DNA of 64,000 bases. It comes from Actinobacteria bacterium UBA2279. Lineage in GTDB: Bacteria; Actinomycetota; Coriobacteriia; Anaerosomatales; Anaerosomataceae. The position numbers were made by a program, and so were the translations under genes. The stretch is taken from the NCBI GenBank assembly GCA_002347365.1, contig DDWT01000025.1:39164-103163 (forward strand), written 5' to 3'. Positions within the stretch are counted from its first letter, which is position 1, and every line of letters begins with the position of its first letter. Positions 50,784-59,714 of this stretch are shown here, one piece after another. Under the pieces are notes generated by a model, which saw only the letters and a list, made by a program, of their open reading frames with translations, did no database searches and was not told the DNA's origin.

Positions 50784-52253
50784 CTACGGTGTCGCCCAGA
50801 TGTGCGCGTCGTGCAGACGCGGGAGGGTGCGCGCCTTGCCGAGAAGTGCGATCGACTCGAACAGGGGCAGACTGACGGCGGCGCCGGTCACAGCCACACG
50901 CACGGCTTGAAAGACGACCTTTGGTTTGAGCTTGAGCGGTTCTGGTAGTGAGCGCAAAGTCGCTTCGACCGACGCGGCATCGAACGTCTCGAGCTGGGAA
51001 AGGACATCGGCTGCGGCTTCGAGCGAGCGAGCTGCACCCTCCCTCATAAGGACCTTCTCCTTGGCTTCCTGGGTGATCGTGATCGGGTCTTTGAAGAGGA
51101 ATCCGACTACTCCCGCGATCTCATCCATCCGCTTGATGCGCTCGGCCACGAGCGGTGCCAGTTCCTCGAACCACTCTCGCCGTGAAGCGACATCCCCAGC
51201 GTCGGCGAGGCCTGCTGCTTCAAGCCACGGAACCATACGATCCACGAATCCCGAGGCGGATAGCTCGCGAATGTACACACCGTCCAGCCAGTCCAGCTTC
51301 TCTTCATCGAAGATCGCAGGATTGCTCGATACGCGGTCCAACGAGAAGTTCTCGGCAAGCGTCTCCCGCGAGAGTATCGTCGTCTCACCATCGAGCGACC
51401 AGCCGAGAAGCGCAAGGTAGTTCATGACGGCCTCAGGCAGGTATCCATGATCACGATAGGCCTCGACGGAGGTGGCCCCGTGACGCTTCGACAGTCGCTT
51501 GCCATCCGATCCAAGGATCATGGAGAGATGGCCGAAGACGGGTATCGGCTCACCCAGTGCCTCATAGATGAGAATCTGCTTTGGAGTGTTCGACAAGTGG
51601 TCATCGCCGCGAATGACGTGAGTGATAGCCATAGTCGCGTCGTCGATCGTGACCGCAAAGTTGTACGTGGCAGTCCCGTCGGTCCGAACCAGCACCAGAT
51701 CGTCGACAGCATCGGCGGGGAAGGTCACATCGCCACGAACAGCGTCCGCAAAGGTGATCGCTCCACGGTTCTCAGGGACTTTCAAGCGCCAAACGTGCGG
51801 CTCGCCAGCCGCGACACGCCCGGCAGCGACATCAGGATCGATCGAGCGACACGTGCGGTCGTAGCCGGCGAAGCCGCCCTTCGCCCGTGAAGCCTCCCGC
51901 CTGGCCTCCAACTCGGTGGGGGCGCAGAAGCAGGGATATGCGGCGGCGTTCGCCTTCAGGCGCTCCAGGGCCTTCGTATAGCTCTCGAAACGCTGCGTCT
52001 GGAAGTACGGCCCGTACTCTCCACCAACACCCGGTCCCTCGTCATAGTCGAGGCCGAGCCACTCCAGCGCGCGCAAGATCGCCCGCGTGTTCTCCTCGGT
52101 CGAACGCTCGGGATCCGTGTCTTCGATGCGCAGCACGAATGTACCGCCGTGATGACGTGCGAACGCCCAGTTGTAGATCGCGGTACGCGCACCGCCGATA
52201 TGAAGGTGACCGGTGGGGCTTGGTGCAAAACGAACGCGGACATGCTCGGCCAC
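50784..52253 (-). CDS. gltX: Glutamyl-tRNA synthetase
   Basis: Class I synthetase for tRNA-Glu, 489 residues. RFAPSPTGHLHIGGARTAIY (~7-26) is the HIGH motif region, RIEDTDPERSTEEN follows, and DGKRLSKRHGATSVEAY (~245) contains the KMSKS loop. The start is GTG 52253 with AGGAG 7 nt upstream; longer frames extend into the PsiE-like gene. It is followed on the same strand by tRNA-Gln, tRNA-Glu and glnS. Since a direct GlnRS is present, GltX is probably discriminating for tRNA-Glu (inference). Confidence 0.95.
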   Translation of the reverse strand: MAEHVRVRFAPSPTGHLHIGGARTAIYNWAFARHHGGTFVLRIEDTDPERSTEENTRAILRALEWLGLDYDEGPGVGGEYGPYFQTQRFESYTKALERLKANAAAYPCFCAPTELEARREASRAKGGFAGYDRTCRSIDPDVAAGRVAAGEPHVWRLKVPENRGAITFADAVRGDVTFPADAVDDLVLVRTDGTATYNFAVTIDDATMAITHVIRGDDHLSNTPKQILIYEALGEPIPVFGHLSMILGSDGKRLSKRHGATSVEAYRDHGYLPEAVMNYLALLGWSLDGETTILSRETLAENFSLDRVSSNPAIFDEEKLDWLDGVYIRELSASGFVDRMVPWLEAAGLADAGDVASRREWFEELAPLVAERIKRMDEIAGVVGFLFKDPITITQEAKEKVLMREGAARSLEAAADVLSQLETFDAASVEATLRSLPEPLKLKPKVVFQAVRVAVTGAAVSLPLFESIALLGKARTLPRLHDAHIWATP

Positions 52254-52287
52254 GGGGCTGCTCCTTGATGTCAGGTGTAGGGTCAGA

Positions 52288-52713
52288 TCATTCAGAGTGC
52301 GTTCCGGCGTCCCCGGTCGGACAGACACCGGCTCTGCGGAGCAAGAACCAGGTGATACCGACCGCAAGAATGAGCATGGCCAGAGCGGCCGCCTTCTCAA
52401 GTACCGCGCCGCCGCTCTCAAACACGACCAGCTTTCGTACGACGGCCACAAGCCCCGCCTCCAGCACGATCGGAATGACGTTTCGCCTCTGCAGGTAGGC
52501 GAGAGCGATGTTGAACAGCTCCACCACGATGAACACGACGAGTACCGTATCCAGCACCCGAGTGATCCCATCGGGCGTGATGATGCCATCGGCGCCAAAC
52601 AGGCGCACCATTTGGATGATGACGTCGACGGCTCCGATGACGGCCATCGCAACCAGCAACGTCGCGACGACGGTCTCCACGTAGTGGACGATCTTCTCAA
52701 GTATGCTCGACAT
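52288..52713 (-). CDS. PsiE-like membrane protein
   Basis: A 141-residue protein with four hydrophobic segments (~12-35, ~55-75, ~80-95, ~105-125) and short charged loops, matching the phosphate-starvation-inducible PsiE family. The RRNVIPIVLEAGLVAVVRKL block is characteristic. Function is not known in the family. GGAGG lies 5 nt before the ATG. It precedes gltX by 34 nt on the same strand and probably shares its transcript. Confidence 0.8.
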   Translation of the reverse strand: MSSILEKIVHYVETVVATLLVAMAVIGAVDVIIQMVRLFGADGIITPDGITRVLDTVLVVFIVVELFNIALAYLQRRNVIPIVLEAGLVAVVRKLVVFESGGAVLEKAAALAMLILAVGITWFLLRRAGVCPTGDAGTHSE

Positions 52714-52774
52714 ACAACCTCCATACCCTCTATTGCGAGTCCCAACTATACCAGCCGAGACACCGGTCGTGTGA

Positions 52775-52804
52775 TTGCAGGACAGGCGTATCGCGTGGTA
52801 TCCT
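52775..52804 (+). promoter_or_regulatory. metK promoter
   Basis: TTGCAG (52775-52780), 18 bp, TATCCT (52799-52804). The predicted start at about 52811 falls right before the SAM riboswitch, as expected. Confidence 0.55.
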
Positions 52805-52812
52805 CCGCGTTA

Positions 52813-52937
52813 CTCATCAAGAGGCAGTGCGTAAGCGCTGCAGAGGGTCGAGGGACCGCACCCGAAGACACCCCGGCAACCGACGTGAAAGTGACGCACG
52901 GTGCCACATTGCGGCAGGCGTTGAGCCTGGCAGATGG
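52813..52937 (+). promoter_or_regulatory. SAM-I (S-box) riboswitch upstream of metK
   Basis: S-box core elements in order: CTCATCAAGAGGCAG (52813-52827), GAGGGTCGAGGGACC, CACCCCGGCAACC (52869-52881), GGTGCCA (52900-52906), and a closing GATGGG (52933-52938) that pairs with CTCATC (P1, one G-U). SAM binding should stabilise P1. The terminator downstream then forms and metK is turned off when SAM is abundant. Confidence 0.92.
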
Positions 52938-52973
52938 GGGAATACCGCTGGCCTTATGTGCCGAATGCGATGT

Positions 52974-53005
52974 CCCTTGTCCGCCTGGACAGGGGCGTTT
53001 TCTTT
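52974..53005 (+). terminator. Riboswitch-controlled terminator
   Basis: CCCTTGTCC (52974-52982) pairs with GGACAGGGG (52987-52995) as a 9-bp stem with one G-U, followed by CGTTTTCTTT. It lies 58-89 nt before the metK start. The TCCC at its left foot can alternatively pair with the GGGGGA of the P1 3' strand, an antiterminator in the absence of SAM (inference). Confidence 0.75.
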
Positions 53006-53062
53006 GTCCGGGCACGATTCGGTGGAGCCCGACGCGGTCGGGCACGAGCAGTAGGAGGCTAG

Positions 53063-54310
53063 ATGTCCGGACGTGATTTCCTCTTCACCTCGGAGTCAGT
53101 GACCGAGGGCCATCCCGACAAGATGTGCGACCAGATCTCGGATGCGGTGCTTGATGCCATCCTCACTCGCGAAGGCGAGTTGGAGGCCGAAGGATACGTC
53201 ACCGACAAGGGCTCGAAGGCGTCTCTGGAACACGTACGCGTCGCTTGCGAGACCCTGACGACAACCGGACTGATCGTCGTCGCCGGCGAGATCCGGACGC
53301 ATGCATATGTGGACATCCCCACGATCGTGCGTCAGACGGTCAGAGACATCGGCTACACCCGTGCGAAGTACGGCTTCGACTATGAGACATGCGGCGTGAT
53401 CACTGCGATCCACGAGCAGAGCCCCGACATTGCGATGGGTGTCGATGAGGCGTACGAGATCAAGCGCGGTGAGACGGACCCCCTCGATCTCATCGGTGCC
53501 GGAGACCAGGGCATGATGTTCGGCTACGCGTGCAACGAGACCACCCAGCTCATGCCGATGCCCATCTACCTGGCGCATCGTCTTGCCGAGCGACTCACCG
53601 CCGTCCGCAAGGGCGACGTACTCGACTACCTGCGTCCTGACGGAAAGACCCAAGTCACCGTCCGGTACGAAGACGGCAAGCCCGTCGCAGTGGACAAGAT
53701 CTTGATCTCGAGCCAGCACGCCGAGGGTGTCGATATCGATAACCTCATGAAGCCCGACTTCATCGAGCACATCATCGATCCGGTTCTCTCGCTGGAAGAC
53801 ATTGAGTGGAAAGGCGCCGAGATCTACGTCAACCCGACGGGACGTTTTGTGATCGGCGGCCCCATGGGTGACTCGGGGTTGACCGGACGCAAGATCATCG
53901 TCGACACCTACGGCGGTATGGGCCGCCACGGCGGCGGAGCCTTCTCGGGCAAGGATTGCACCAAGGTTGACCGCTCAGCCGCTTACGCCGCCCGTTGGGT
54001 TGCCAAGAACGTCGTGGCGGCCGGGCTGGCCGATCGTTGCGAGATCGAGCTTGCGTACGCGATCGGCGTCGCGCATCCGCTGTCGGTACTGGTCGAGACT
54101 TTCGGCACTGAGAAAGTGTCTGTCGACAAGATCGAGAAGGCTGTTCTTGCGGTCTTCGACCTGCGGCCGGGCGCTATCATCCGCGATCTGGACCTGCGTC
54201 GCCCAATCTATAGGAAGACAGCGGCCTACGGCCATTTCGGCCGTGATGAACGTGACTTCACATGGGAGCGCACCGACCGGGTCGACGACCTGCTCGCAGC
54301 GGTCGAGTAG
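53063..54310 (+). CDS. metK: S-adenosylmethionine synthetase
   Basis: Makes SAM from methionine and ATP. 415 residues. FTSESVTEGHPDKMCDQISD (~7-26), GAGDQGMMFGYACNET (~148-163), GGPMGDSGLTGRKIIVDTYGG and GGGAFSGKDCTKVDRSAAY are the substrate and metal-binding signatures. GGAGG lies 6 nt before the ATG. It is controlled by the SAM-I riboswitch and terminator in its leader. Confidence 0.97.
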   Translation: MSGRDFLFTSESVTEGHPDKMCDQISDAVLDAILTREGELEAEGYVTDKGSKASLEHVRVACETLTTTGLIVVAGEIRTHAYVDIPTIVRQTVRDIGYTRAKYGFDYETCGVITAIHEQSPDIAMGVDEAYEIKRGETDPLDLIGAGDQGMMFGYACNETTQLMPMPIYLAHRLAERLTAVRKGDVLDYLRPDGKTQVTVRYEDGKPVAVDKILISSQHAEGVDIDNLMKPDFIEHIIDPVLSLEDIEWKGAEIYVNPTGRFVIGGPMGDSGLTGRKIIVDTYGGMGRHGGGAFSGKDCTKVDRSAAYAARWVAKNVVAAGLADRCEIELAYAIGVAHPLSVLVETFGTEKVSVDKIEKAVLAVFDLRPGAIIRDLDLRRPIYRKTAAYGHFGRDERDFTWERTDRVDDLLAAVE

Positions 54311-54328
54311 CATCTCAGCACATTGCGC

Positions 54329-54360
54329 GAAGGCCGCCGGCCCCGATGTCGGCGGCCTTC
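54329..54360 (+). terminator. Hairpin terminator after metK
   Basis: Perfect 11-bp stem GAAGGCCGCCG (54329-54339) / CGGCGGCCTTC (54350-54360) with a 10-base loop, 19 nt after the metK stop. No T tract follows; a TATGCT -10 for priA begins 3 bases later. Confidence 0.75.
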
Positions 54361-54374
54361 GCTATGCTGTCACC

Positions 54375-56774
54375 ATGAAGACATCACAGCACCCGACATT
54401 CGCCCGTGTCGTCGTTGACCTTCCGACGCGTGCACTAAGCGATCCATTCGACTATGCCGTCCCTCCCGAGCTTGTGGGAGAGCTGCGTGTCGGCGTGCCG
54501 GTACTCGTCCCTCTCGGCTCCACGAAAGCCGTCGGCTATGTCGTATCGCTGGGCGATTCCTCCGATGTCACGGACGTCAGGCCGTTGGAGCGGATTCTCG
54601 GAGATCGCCTCTTTGACGAGACCGCGTTCGATCTTGCTCACTGGATCGCGGACGAATACCTCGCCCCTTTGAGCGAAGCTTTGCGCCTATTCCTGCCCCC
54701 CGGAGGATCTCCGCGGTTAGTGCGAGGCTATCGTACGGCCGGTGATCGACCCACTGGCGAGGCCGGTTCACTCTTCGACCTGGCTGCCCGGCCCGACGGA
54801 GTGAGCGACGGTGAGCTTGGCCGGCCGGGTTCGTCGCGTCGGCGACAAGCTGCACAACTCACCACCGCCGGGGTGCTCGCACGTACCTATGACCTGCATC
54901 CGCCGCGAGTGTCTGCGGTGTCGGAACGTTTTGCCGCCCTGACTGACGCAGCGTGCGACTTCACTCCTGCCCGGGGTGCATCGATGCAGCGGGCGGTCAT
55001 GTCCGCGCTGGGCAGCGGGCCCGTTTCCACCGCGGAGCTACGAGCAGAGCTCGGGGCGGTCGATGGAGCGCTACGGCGACTCTCGGACCTCGGCGTGGTC
55101 GAACTCCTCGAGAGACAAAGGCTCCGCTTGCCTGCAAGCCGTTCACGACATGCTCCACGTCACGAACAGCTCTCATCGGGACAGTCCGATGCACTGGCCG
55201 CTATTCGTGCGGCTGGCGCCCGCGGAGGCGGAGTCGTCCTGCTTGACGGCGTGACAGGCTCCGGGAAGACCGAGGTGTATCTGCGCTCGATCGAGGAGAT
55301 CCTCACAGAGGGTGGACGCGCGATCGTACTCGTTCCTGAGATATCCCTGACTCCGCAGACAGTGGGGAGATTCAGGTCGCGCTTCGGCGACCGTGTCGCT
55401 GTCCTTCACAGCCGCCTGTCGGATGGCGAACGATACGATCAGTGGCGGCTGGCCCTGGACGGAGCGGTGGACGTGGTCGTCGGTGCGCGCTCGGCTCTCT
55501 TCGCGCCACTTCCCGACGTCCGGCTGGTCGTCATCGACGAGGAACACGAGAGTTCCTACAAGCAGTCCAGCACGCCGCGGTACCATGCGCGACAGGTGGC
55601 GGCCAAGCTCTGCGAGAACCGGCACGCCACACTCGTCTTGGGCTCTGCCACTCCCAGCATGGAAGCGATGGCGTCAGCCGACGAGGGAGCGTACACCCGT
55701 GTCGTACTCGATCAACGCGTAGGCGGGGGCACCCTCCCAGCCGTCACCGTGGTCGACATGGGTGCGGAATTCGCCGACGGTCATCGGTCGATGTTCTCCC
55801 GACCGCTGCTGGACGCACTGCGCTTAACGCTCGCGGATGGGGAGAAGGCGGTATTACTGCTCAACCGACGTGGATACGCATCGTTTCTCCTTTGCCGAGA
55901 GTGTGGGTATGTGCCTCAGTGCGAATCCTGCTCGGTGTCTTTGACGTTCCACGAGCAAGGCAACGTTCTGCTATGCCATCACTGTGGTGCGAAGACCCCG
56001 GTTCCCCCGGTTTGCCCTCGCTGCTCCAGTCCTTTCTTGCGACGCTTCGGCGCCGGCACACAGCGCGTCGAGGAGGATCTGCTGCTGGAGTTTCCCGGCG
56101 TCAATGTGGTGCGCATGGACGCAGACACCACAAGCGGGAAGTCGGGTCATGAGCGGGCTCTCCTCGAGTTCGAGGCTTTGGGTAGCGGGATCTTGCTCGG
56201 GACTCAGATGGTGGCGAAAGGTCTGGACTATCCCGAGGTCACACTTGTCGGCGTCATCAATGCGGACACCACCATGCATATCCCGGACTTTCGATCGGGC
56301 GAGCGAACCTTCCAGCTCCTGGAGCAGGTCGCCGGGCGGGCGGGCAGAGGCGTCCGTCCCGGACGAGTCGTCATCCAGACATACTGGCCCGATCACCCGG
56401 CGGTACGGGCAGTCGCAATGCGGGATCCAGAACTCCTCTACGCCGAGGAGCGCAGCGCACGGAGCGCACTTCGCTATCCGCCGTACGGACGTCTGGTAAA
56501 CATCGTCGTGACGTCGCGCAGCATCGATGAGGCTCGGTCGGTCGCCGGCCTTGTCGCTACCGCCCTCACGTCATCCGTCCCGGATGACTGGGACGTTCTG
56601 GGGCCGGCTCCCGCCCCGATCGCCAGGCTCAAGGAGCGGCACCGGTGGCACGTTCTTCTGAAGTCCCCGCCTGACGCGCACACCGCGCCCGTCGTGGCGC
56701 CTGTCATCGCTTCGGTGCGCATGCCTGACGGTGTCGTCGTGGTGGTCGACGTCGACCCTGTCGACCTCGTCTGA
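54375..56774 (+). CDS. priA: Primosomal protein N' (PriA helicase)
   Basis: Replication-restart helicase, 799 residues. N-terminal 3'-DNA-binding domain (~8-110). Walker A LLDGVTGSGKTEVYL (~290-304), Walker B DEEHESSYKQ. Eight zinc-binding Cys run from LCRECGYVPQCESCSVSL through LLCHHCGAKTPVPPVCPRC (~506-550). Helicase motifs GTQMVAKGLDYP and QVAGRAGRG follow. ATG 54375 lies 6 nt after a TATGCT -10 and has no Shine-Dalgarno, so a leaderless mRNA is likely. A much longer frame to 53967 overlaps metK and is not used. Confidence 0.94.
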   Translation: MKTSQHPTFARVVVDLPTRALSDPFDYAVPPELVGELRVGVPVLVPLGSTKAVGYVVSLGDSSDVTDVRPLERILGDRLFDETAFDLAHWIADEYLAPLSEALRLFLPPGGSPRLVRGYRTAGDRPTGEAGSLFDLAARPDGVSDGELGRPGSSRRRQAAQLTTAGVLARTYDLHPPRVSAVSERFAALTDAACDFTPARGASMQRAVMSALGSGPVSTAELRAELGAVDGALRRLSDLGVVELLERQRLRLPASRSRHAPRHEQLSSGQSDALAAIRAAGARGGGVVLLDGVTGSGKTEVYLRSIEEILTEGGRAIVLVPEISLTPQTVGRFRSRFGDRVAVLHSRLSDGERYDQWRLALDGAVDVVVGARSALFAPLPDVRLVVIDEEHESSYKQSSTPRYHARQVAAKLCENRHATLVLGSATPSMEAMASADEGAYTRVVLDQRVGGGTLPAVTVVDMGAEFADGHRSMFSRPLLDALRLTLADGEKAVLLLNRRGYASFLLCRECGYVPQCESCSVSLTFHEQGNVLLCHHCGAKTPVPPVCPRCSSPFLRRFGAGTQRVEEDLLLEFPGVNVVRMDADTTSGKSGHERALLEFEALGSGILLGTQMVAKGLDYPEVTLVGVINADTTMHIPDFRSGERTFQLLEQVAGRAGRGVRPGRVVIQTYWPDHPAVRAVAMRDPELLYAEERSARSALRYPPYGRLVNIVVTSRSIDEARSVAGLVATALTSSVPDDWDVLGPAPAPIARLKERHRWHVLLKSPPDAHTAPVVAPVIASVRMPDGVVVVVDVDPVDLV

Positions 56775-56799
56775 CAGTTGAGGGTGTGCGTTGTAGAAT
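56771..56799 (+). promoter_or_regulatory. Promoter of the def-fmt-rsmB operon
   Basis: CTGACA (56771-56776, overlapping the priA stop), 17 bp, TAGAAT (56794-56799). Predicted start at about 56806, giving a 68-nt leader before def. Confidence 0.7.
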
Positions 56800-56873
56800 A
56801 ATGGACGCTGCACGCGGCAAGATTCTTGCTTGAAACGCACTGTCGGACACCTACCACCGGGAGCAGCCCACAG

Positions 56874-57371
56874 ATGGAAGTGTTGTGTCATCCGAACCCC
56901 GTACTCAAGCAGCATGCTGCTGAAATAGACGTCTCCACTGACGCCGACCTTCGATCCTTGGTCCGCACCATGGCCGAGGCGATGTATGAGCACGCAGGCG
57001 TAGGCCTGGCCGCGCCTCAGATCGGTGTCGCCAAACGCGTGATCGTCTTCGACGTTGACGAGCGTCTCTCAGCACTGTGCAATCCCGTGATCGTCGAGCG
57101 TTCAGGGGAGACACTCGTCGATGAGGAAGGATGCCTCTCCGTCCCTGGCATCTCGGTGCCGATCGAGCGCTCGGAGTGGGTCGTCTGCAACGGCGTGACA
57201 TTGGACGGCAAAGAGGTCACCCTTCGTGCGGATGACTTCCTGGCACGCGTACTGCAGCACGAGATCGATCACCTTGATGGAGTACTCATCCTCGATCGCC
57301 TCCAACTCGACGACCGCAAAGAGGCCGTCAAAGCCTACAACGCGCTGATGGAAGCCGAGCGTACCGACTGA
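56874..57371 (+). CDS. def: Peptide deformylase
   Basis: Removes the formyl group from nascent proteins. 165 residues. All three motifs are intact: GVGLAAPQIG (~44-53), EEGCLSVPG (~86-94, zinc Cys) and LQHEIDHLDG (~130-139, zinc His and catalytic Glu). ATG 56874 follows GGGAG at 9 nt; an ATG at 56826 would add 16 atypical residues. fmt is the next gene. Confidence 0.95.
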   Translation: MEVLCHPNPVLKQHAAEIDVSTDADLRSLVRTMAEAMYEHAGVGLAAPQIGVAKRVIVFDVDERLSALCNPVIVERSGETLVDEEGCLSVPGISVPIERSEWVVCNGVTLDGKEVTLRADDFLARVLQHEIDHLDGVLILDRLQLDDRKEAVKAYNALMEAERTD

Positions 57372-57391
57372 CACCGCGCGAAGGGGGGCTA

Positions 57392-58315
57392 ATGGACGTC
57401 GTCTTCATGGGCACGCCCGAGTTCGCCGTGCCGAGCCTACGGGTGCTCGCTGCGTCGCACCGCGTGCGCGCAGTCTACACGCGTCCCGATGCCGTTTCGC
57501 GGCGGGGCAGCGCACTTGTGGCGCCACCCGTCAAGGTGATAGCCGAGAAGCTGGGACTGCCCGTTGTGCAGCCTTCAACCCTCCGGGACAGCGCGGAGAC
57601 CGATCGGCTGAGGGCACTCGCGCCGGACGTCATCTGCGTCGCGGCCTACGGCATGATCCTGCCTTCGGACATCCTCGCCATACCGCGCTTCGGATGCATC
57701 AACGTGCACGCTTCGCTACTTCCACGCTATCGCGGGGCTGCACCGATCCACCGGGCCATCCTTGAAGGGGAGACAACGCTCGGTGTCAGCATCATGCTGA
57801 TGGAGGAGGGACTCGACACCGGTCCGTACGCCCTCCAGCGCTCTCTGCCTGCCGGGGATCGCACAGTCCCTGAGCTGACCGCGCTGCTTGCCGAGGAAGG
57901 TGCGCAAGCACTACTGGAGGTTCTCGATACCCTTGAGTCGGGCACCGTCTCGTGGACGCAACAGGACGAGTCGCAAGCTACGTATGCAGCGAAGATCACT
58001 CGCTCGGATGTAGCCCTTCGTCCAGACTGTACCGTCGCCGAGGCGCTTAGAAGGGTACGCGTCTCGACGCGACAGGCGCCGTCGCGCCTTCGGGTGGGCG
58101 ACATGGACCTCACAGTCGTTTCCGCCTCGGTCAGTGATACCGAGCTCGCGCAGGGAAGCGTCAGCGCCGGATCCTCCGGCCTGCTCATCGGTGTGCGGGA
58201 CGGCTCGCTGAGTCTCGACCGTATTCGACCTGCAGGCAGATCCGACATGGACGGCGTCGCCTGGGTCTGCGGCGCTCGACTGCCCGCCACATGTACATGG
58301 AAGGCTCCCTTATGA
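57392..58315 (+). CDS. fmt: Methionyl-tRNA formyltransferase
   Basis: Formylates initiator Met-tRNA, the substrate whose formyl group Def later removes. 307 residues. FMGTPEFAVPSLRVL at the start, the catalytic Asn/His block INVHASLLPRYRGAAPIHRA (~105-124) and GVSIMLMEEGLDTGP (~131-145, catalytic Asp) are intact. The C-terminal OB domain is present. GAAGGGGGG lies 4 nt before the ATG. Its stop overlaps rsmB by 4 nt. Confidence 0.96.
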   Translation: MDVVFMGTPEFAVPSLRVLAASHRVRAVYTRPDAVSRRGSALVAPPVKVIAEKLGLPVVQPSTLRDSAETDRLRALAPDVICVAAYGMILPSDILAIPRFGCINVHASLLPRYRGAAPIHRAILEGETTLGVSIMLMEEGLDTGPYALQRSLPAGDRTVPELTALLAEEGAQALLEVLDTLESGTVSWTQQDESQATYAAKITRSDVALRPDCTVAEALRRVRVSTRQAPSRLRVGDMDLTVVSASVSDTELAQGSVSAGSSGLLIGVRDGSLSLDRIRPAGRSDMDGVAWVCGARLPATCTWKAPL

Positions 58316-59676
58316 CAGTCTCGGTCTCTCGCACTGCCGCTCTGCGCGTGCTGTCGGACATACGCCGCCGGGGCGCATTCTCGCGACCGGTCGTCGACGC
58401 GGCACTGTCCAAGTCAGGATTGTCGCGTGAAGACGCGGGGTTTGCGACCCGACTCGTGTACACGGTCATCTCGGCCGAAGGCATGCTTGACTCGGTGATC
58501 GATGAGTTCGCCAAGCGCCCTGGCGCGGTCGAACCCCAGGTGCGAGATGTCCTCAGACTCTCGATCGCAGAGCTCCTGTTCTTGCGGACGCCGGCGCGCG
58601 CTGCGGTGCACCAGGGTGTGGACGCCGTGCGTCACGCGCGTCCCGCTGCCGCCGGGTTCGCCAACGCGGTGCTTCGCAGGATCGCCGAGCAAGCGGATAC
58701 ATTCCCGTGGGGCGACCCACGGACCGACCGCAAGGCGCTCGAACGAGCCTCCGCTATGCCGCCCTGGCTTGTCGACCGCTTCATCGAAGACCTGGGCGAG
58801 GCAGCTGCCAGAGAGGCCCTTCTCGCGGGCATGGAACCGCCGCCCTTGTTCGTACGCGTGAATCCCTTCCGCGCGACACGTCAACAAGCCTTCGACCGGG
58901 TATCGGCGGACGGCGCCCTGCCGCACCCTTCGCCTCCGGATGAGTGGTGCATACGCTGTGATTCGCCTCATGAGGCGGTACACGGTGCCGCGATCACCTC
59001 GGGACTCGTAGTCGTCACTGATGCAGCGGCACAGGTTGCTCCGATGGCGTGTGCGCCGGTTCCCAGCGCCAGGATTCTGGACGTCGGAGCCGGCAGAGGA
59101 ACCAAGACCGCCGTCATGCAGGGCCTGGCCCTCTCAGCCGGAGGCCCGGCCGACATCACCGCCGTCGATATCCATGAGTTCAAGCTGGCCAGCCTGGATG
59201 AGTCCCTTCGCGCACTGGACATCCCGGCCGCACGAACTGAGGTCCTTGACGCTACGGACGCCGATGCGCTTGCCGCCATGGGGACCGAGTTCGACGTCGT
59301 TCTCCTGGATGCTCCATGCTCCGGTCTTGGCACGCTGCGGCGCCATCCGGAGAAGCGATGGCGTGTTCAGCCCGAAGACATCGAAAGAATGGCAGAGCTC
59401 CAGCTGTCACTGCTCGAGGCCGCATCACACGTTGTCCGGCGCGGAGGTGTTGTGGTCTACTCTACGTGCACGATCACCCACGCGGAGAACCAGGATGTCG
59501 TGTCCGGATTTCTCGCGGGGGAGAGGGGACGGGCGTTCTCCGTGAAATCACTCGCTGACGTCGCTGGATCGACATGGAGCGGTTTCACTATGCCCGAGGG
59601 GTATTTCCGCTCCTGGCCGCAGTCCGGCGGCGCGGATGGACACTTCGTTGCGGCGCTCGTTCGCACGAAGGCATGA
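58312..59676 (+). CDS. rsmB: 16S rRNA m5C967 methyltransferase
   Basis: SAM-dependent RNA cytosine methyltransferase. 454 residues. N-terminal NusB-like helical domain (~1-140, TAALRVLSDIRRRGAFSR). Methyltransferase core with ILDVGAGRGTKTAVMQGL (~255-272), LLDAPCSGLGTLRRHPEKRW (~329-348) and VVYSTCTITHAEN; the two Cys are the catalytic pair. ATG 58312 has GGAAGG 7 nt upstream and gives ATGA coupling to fmt; ATG 58291 and 58297 are less likely. Confidence 0.94.
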   Translation: MTVSVSRTAALRVLSDIRRRGAFSRPVVDAALSKSGLSREDAGFATRLVYTVISAEGMLDSVIDEFAKRPGAVEPQVRDVLRLSIAELLFLRTPARAAVHQGVDAVRHARPAAAGFANAVLRRIAEQADTFPWGDPRTDRKALERASAMPPWLVDRFIEDLGEAAAREALLAGMEPPPLFVRVNPFRATRQQAFDRVSADGALPHPSPPDEWCIRCDSPHEAVHGAAITSGLVVVTDAAAQVAPMACAPVPSARILDVGAGRGTKTAVMQGLALSAGGPADITAVDIHEFKLASLDESLRALDIPAARTEVLDATDADALAAMGTEFDVVLLDAPCSGLGTLRRHPEKRWRVQPEDIERMAELQLSLLEAASHVVRRGGVVVYSTCTITHAENQDVVSGFLAGERGRAFSVKSLADVAGSTWSGFTMPEGYFRSWPQSGGADGHFVAALVRTKA

Positions 59677-59714
59677 GACCGGCACGCACCGCTTCGTCTT
59701 AGGGAGGACTTCCG

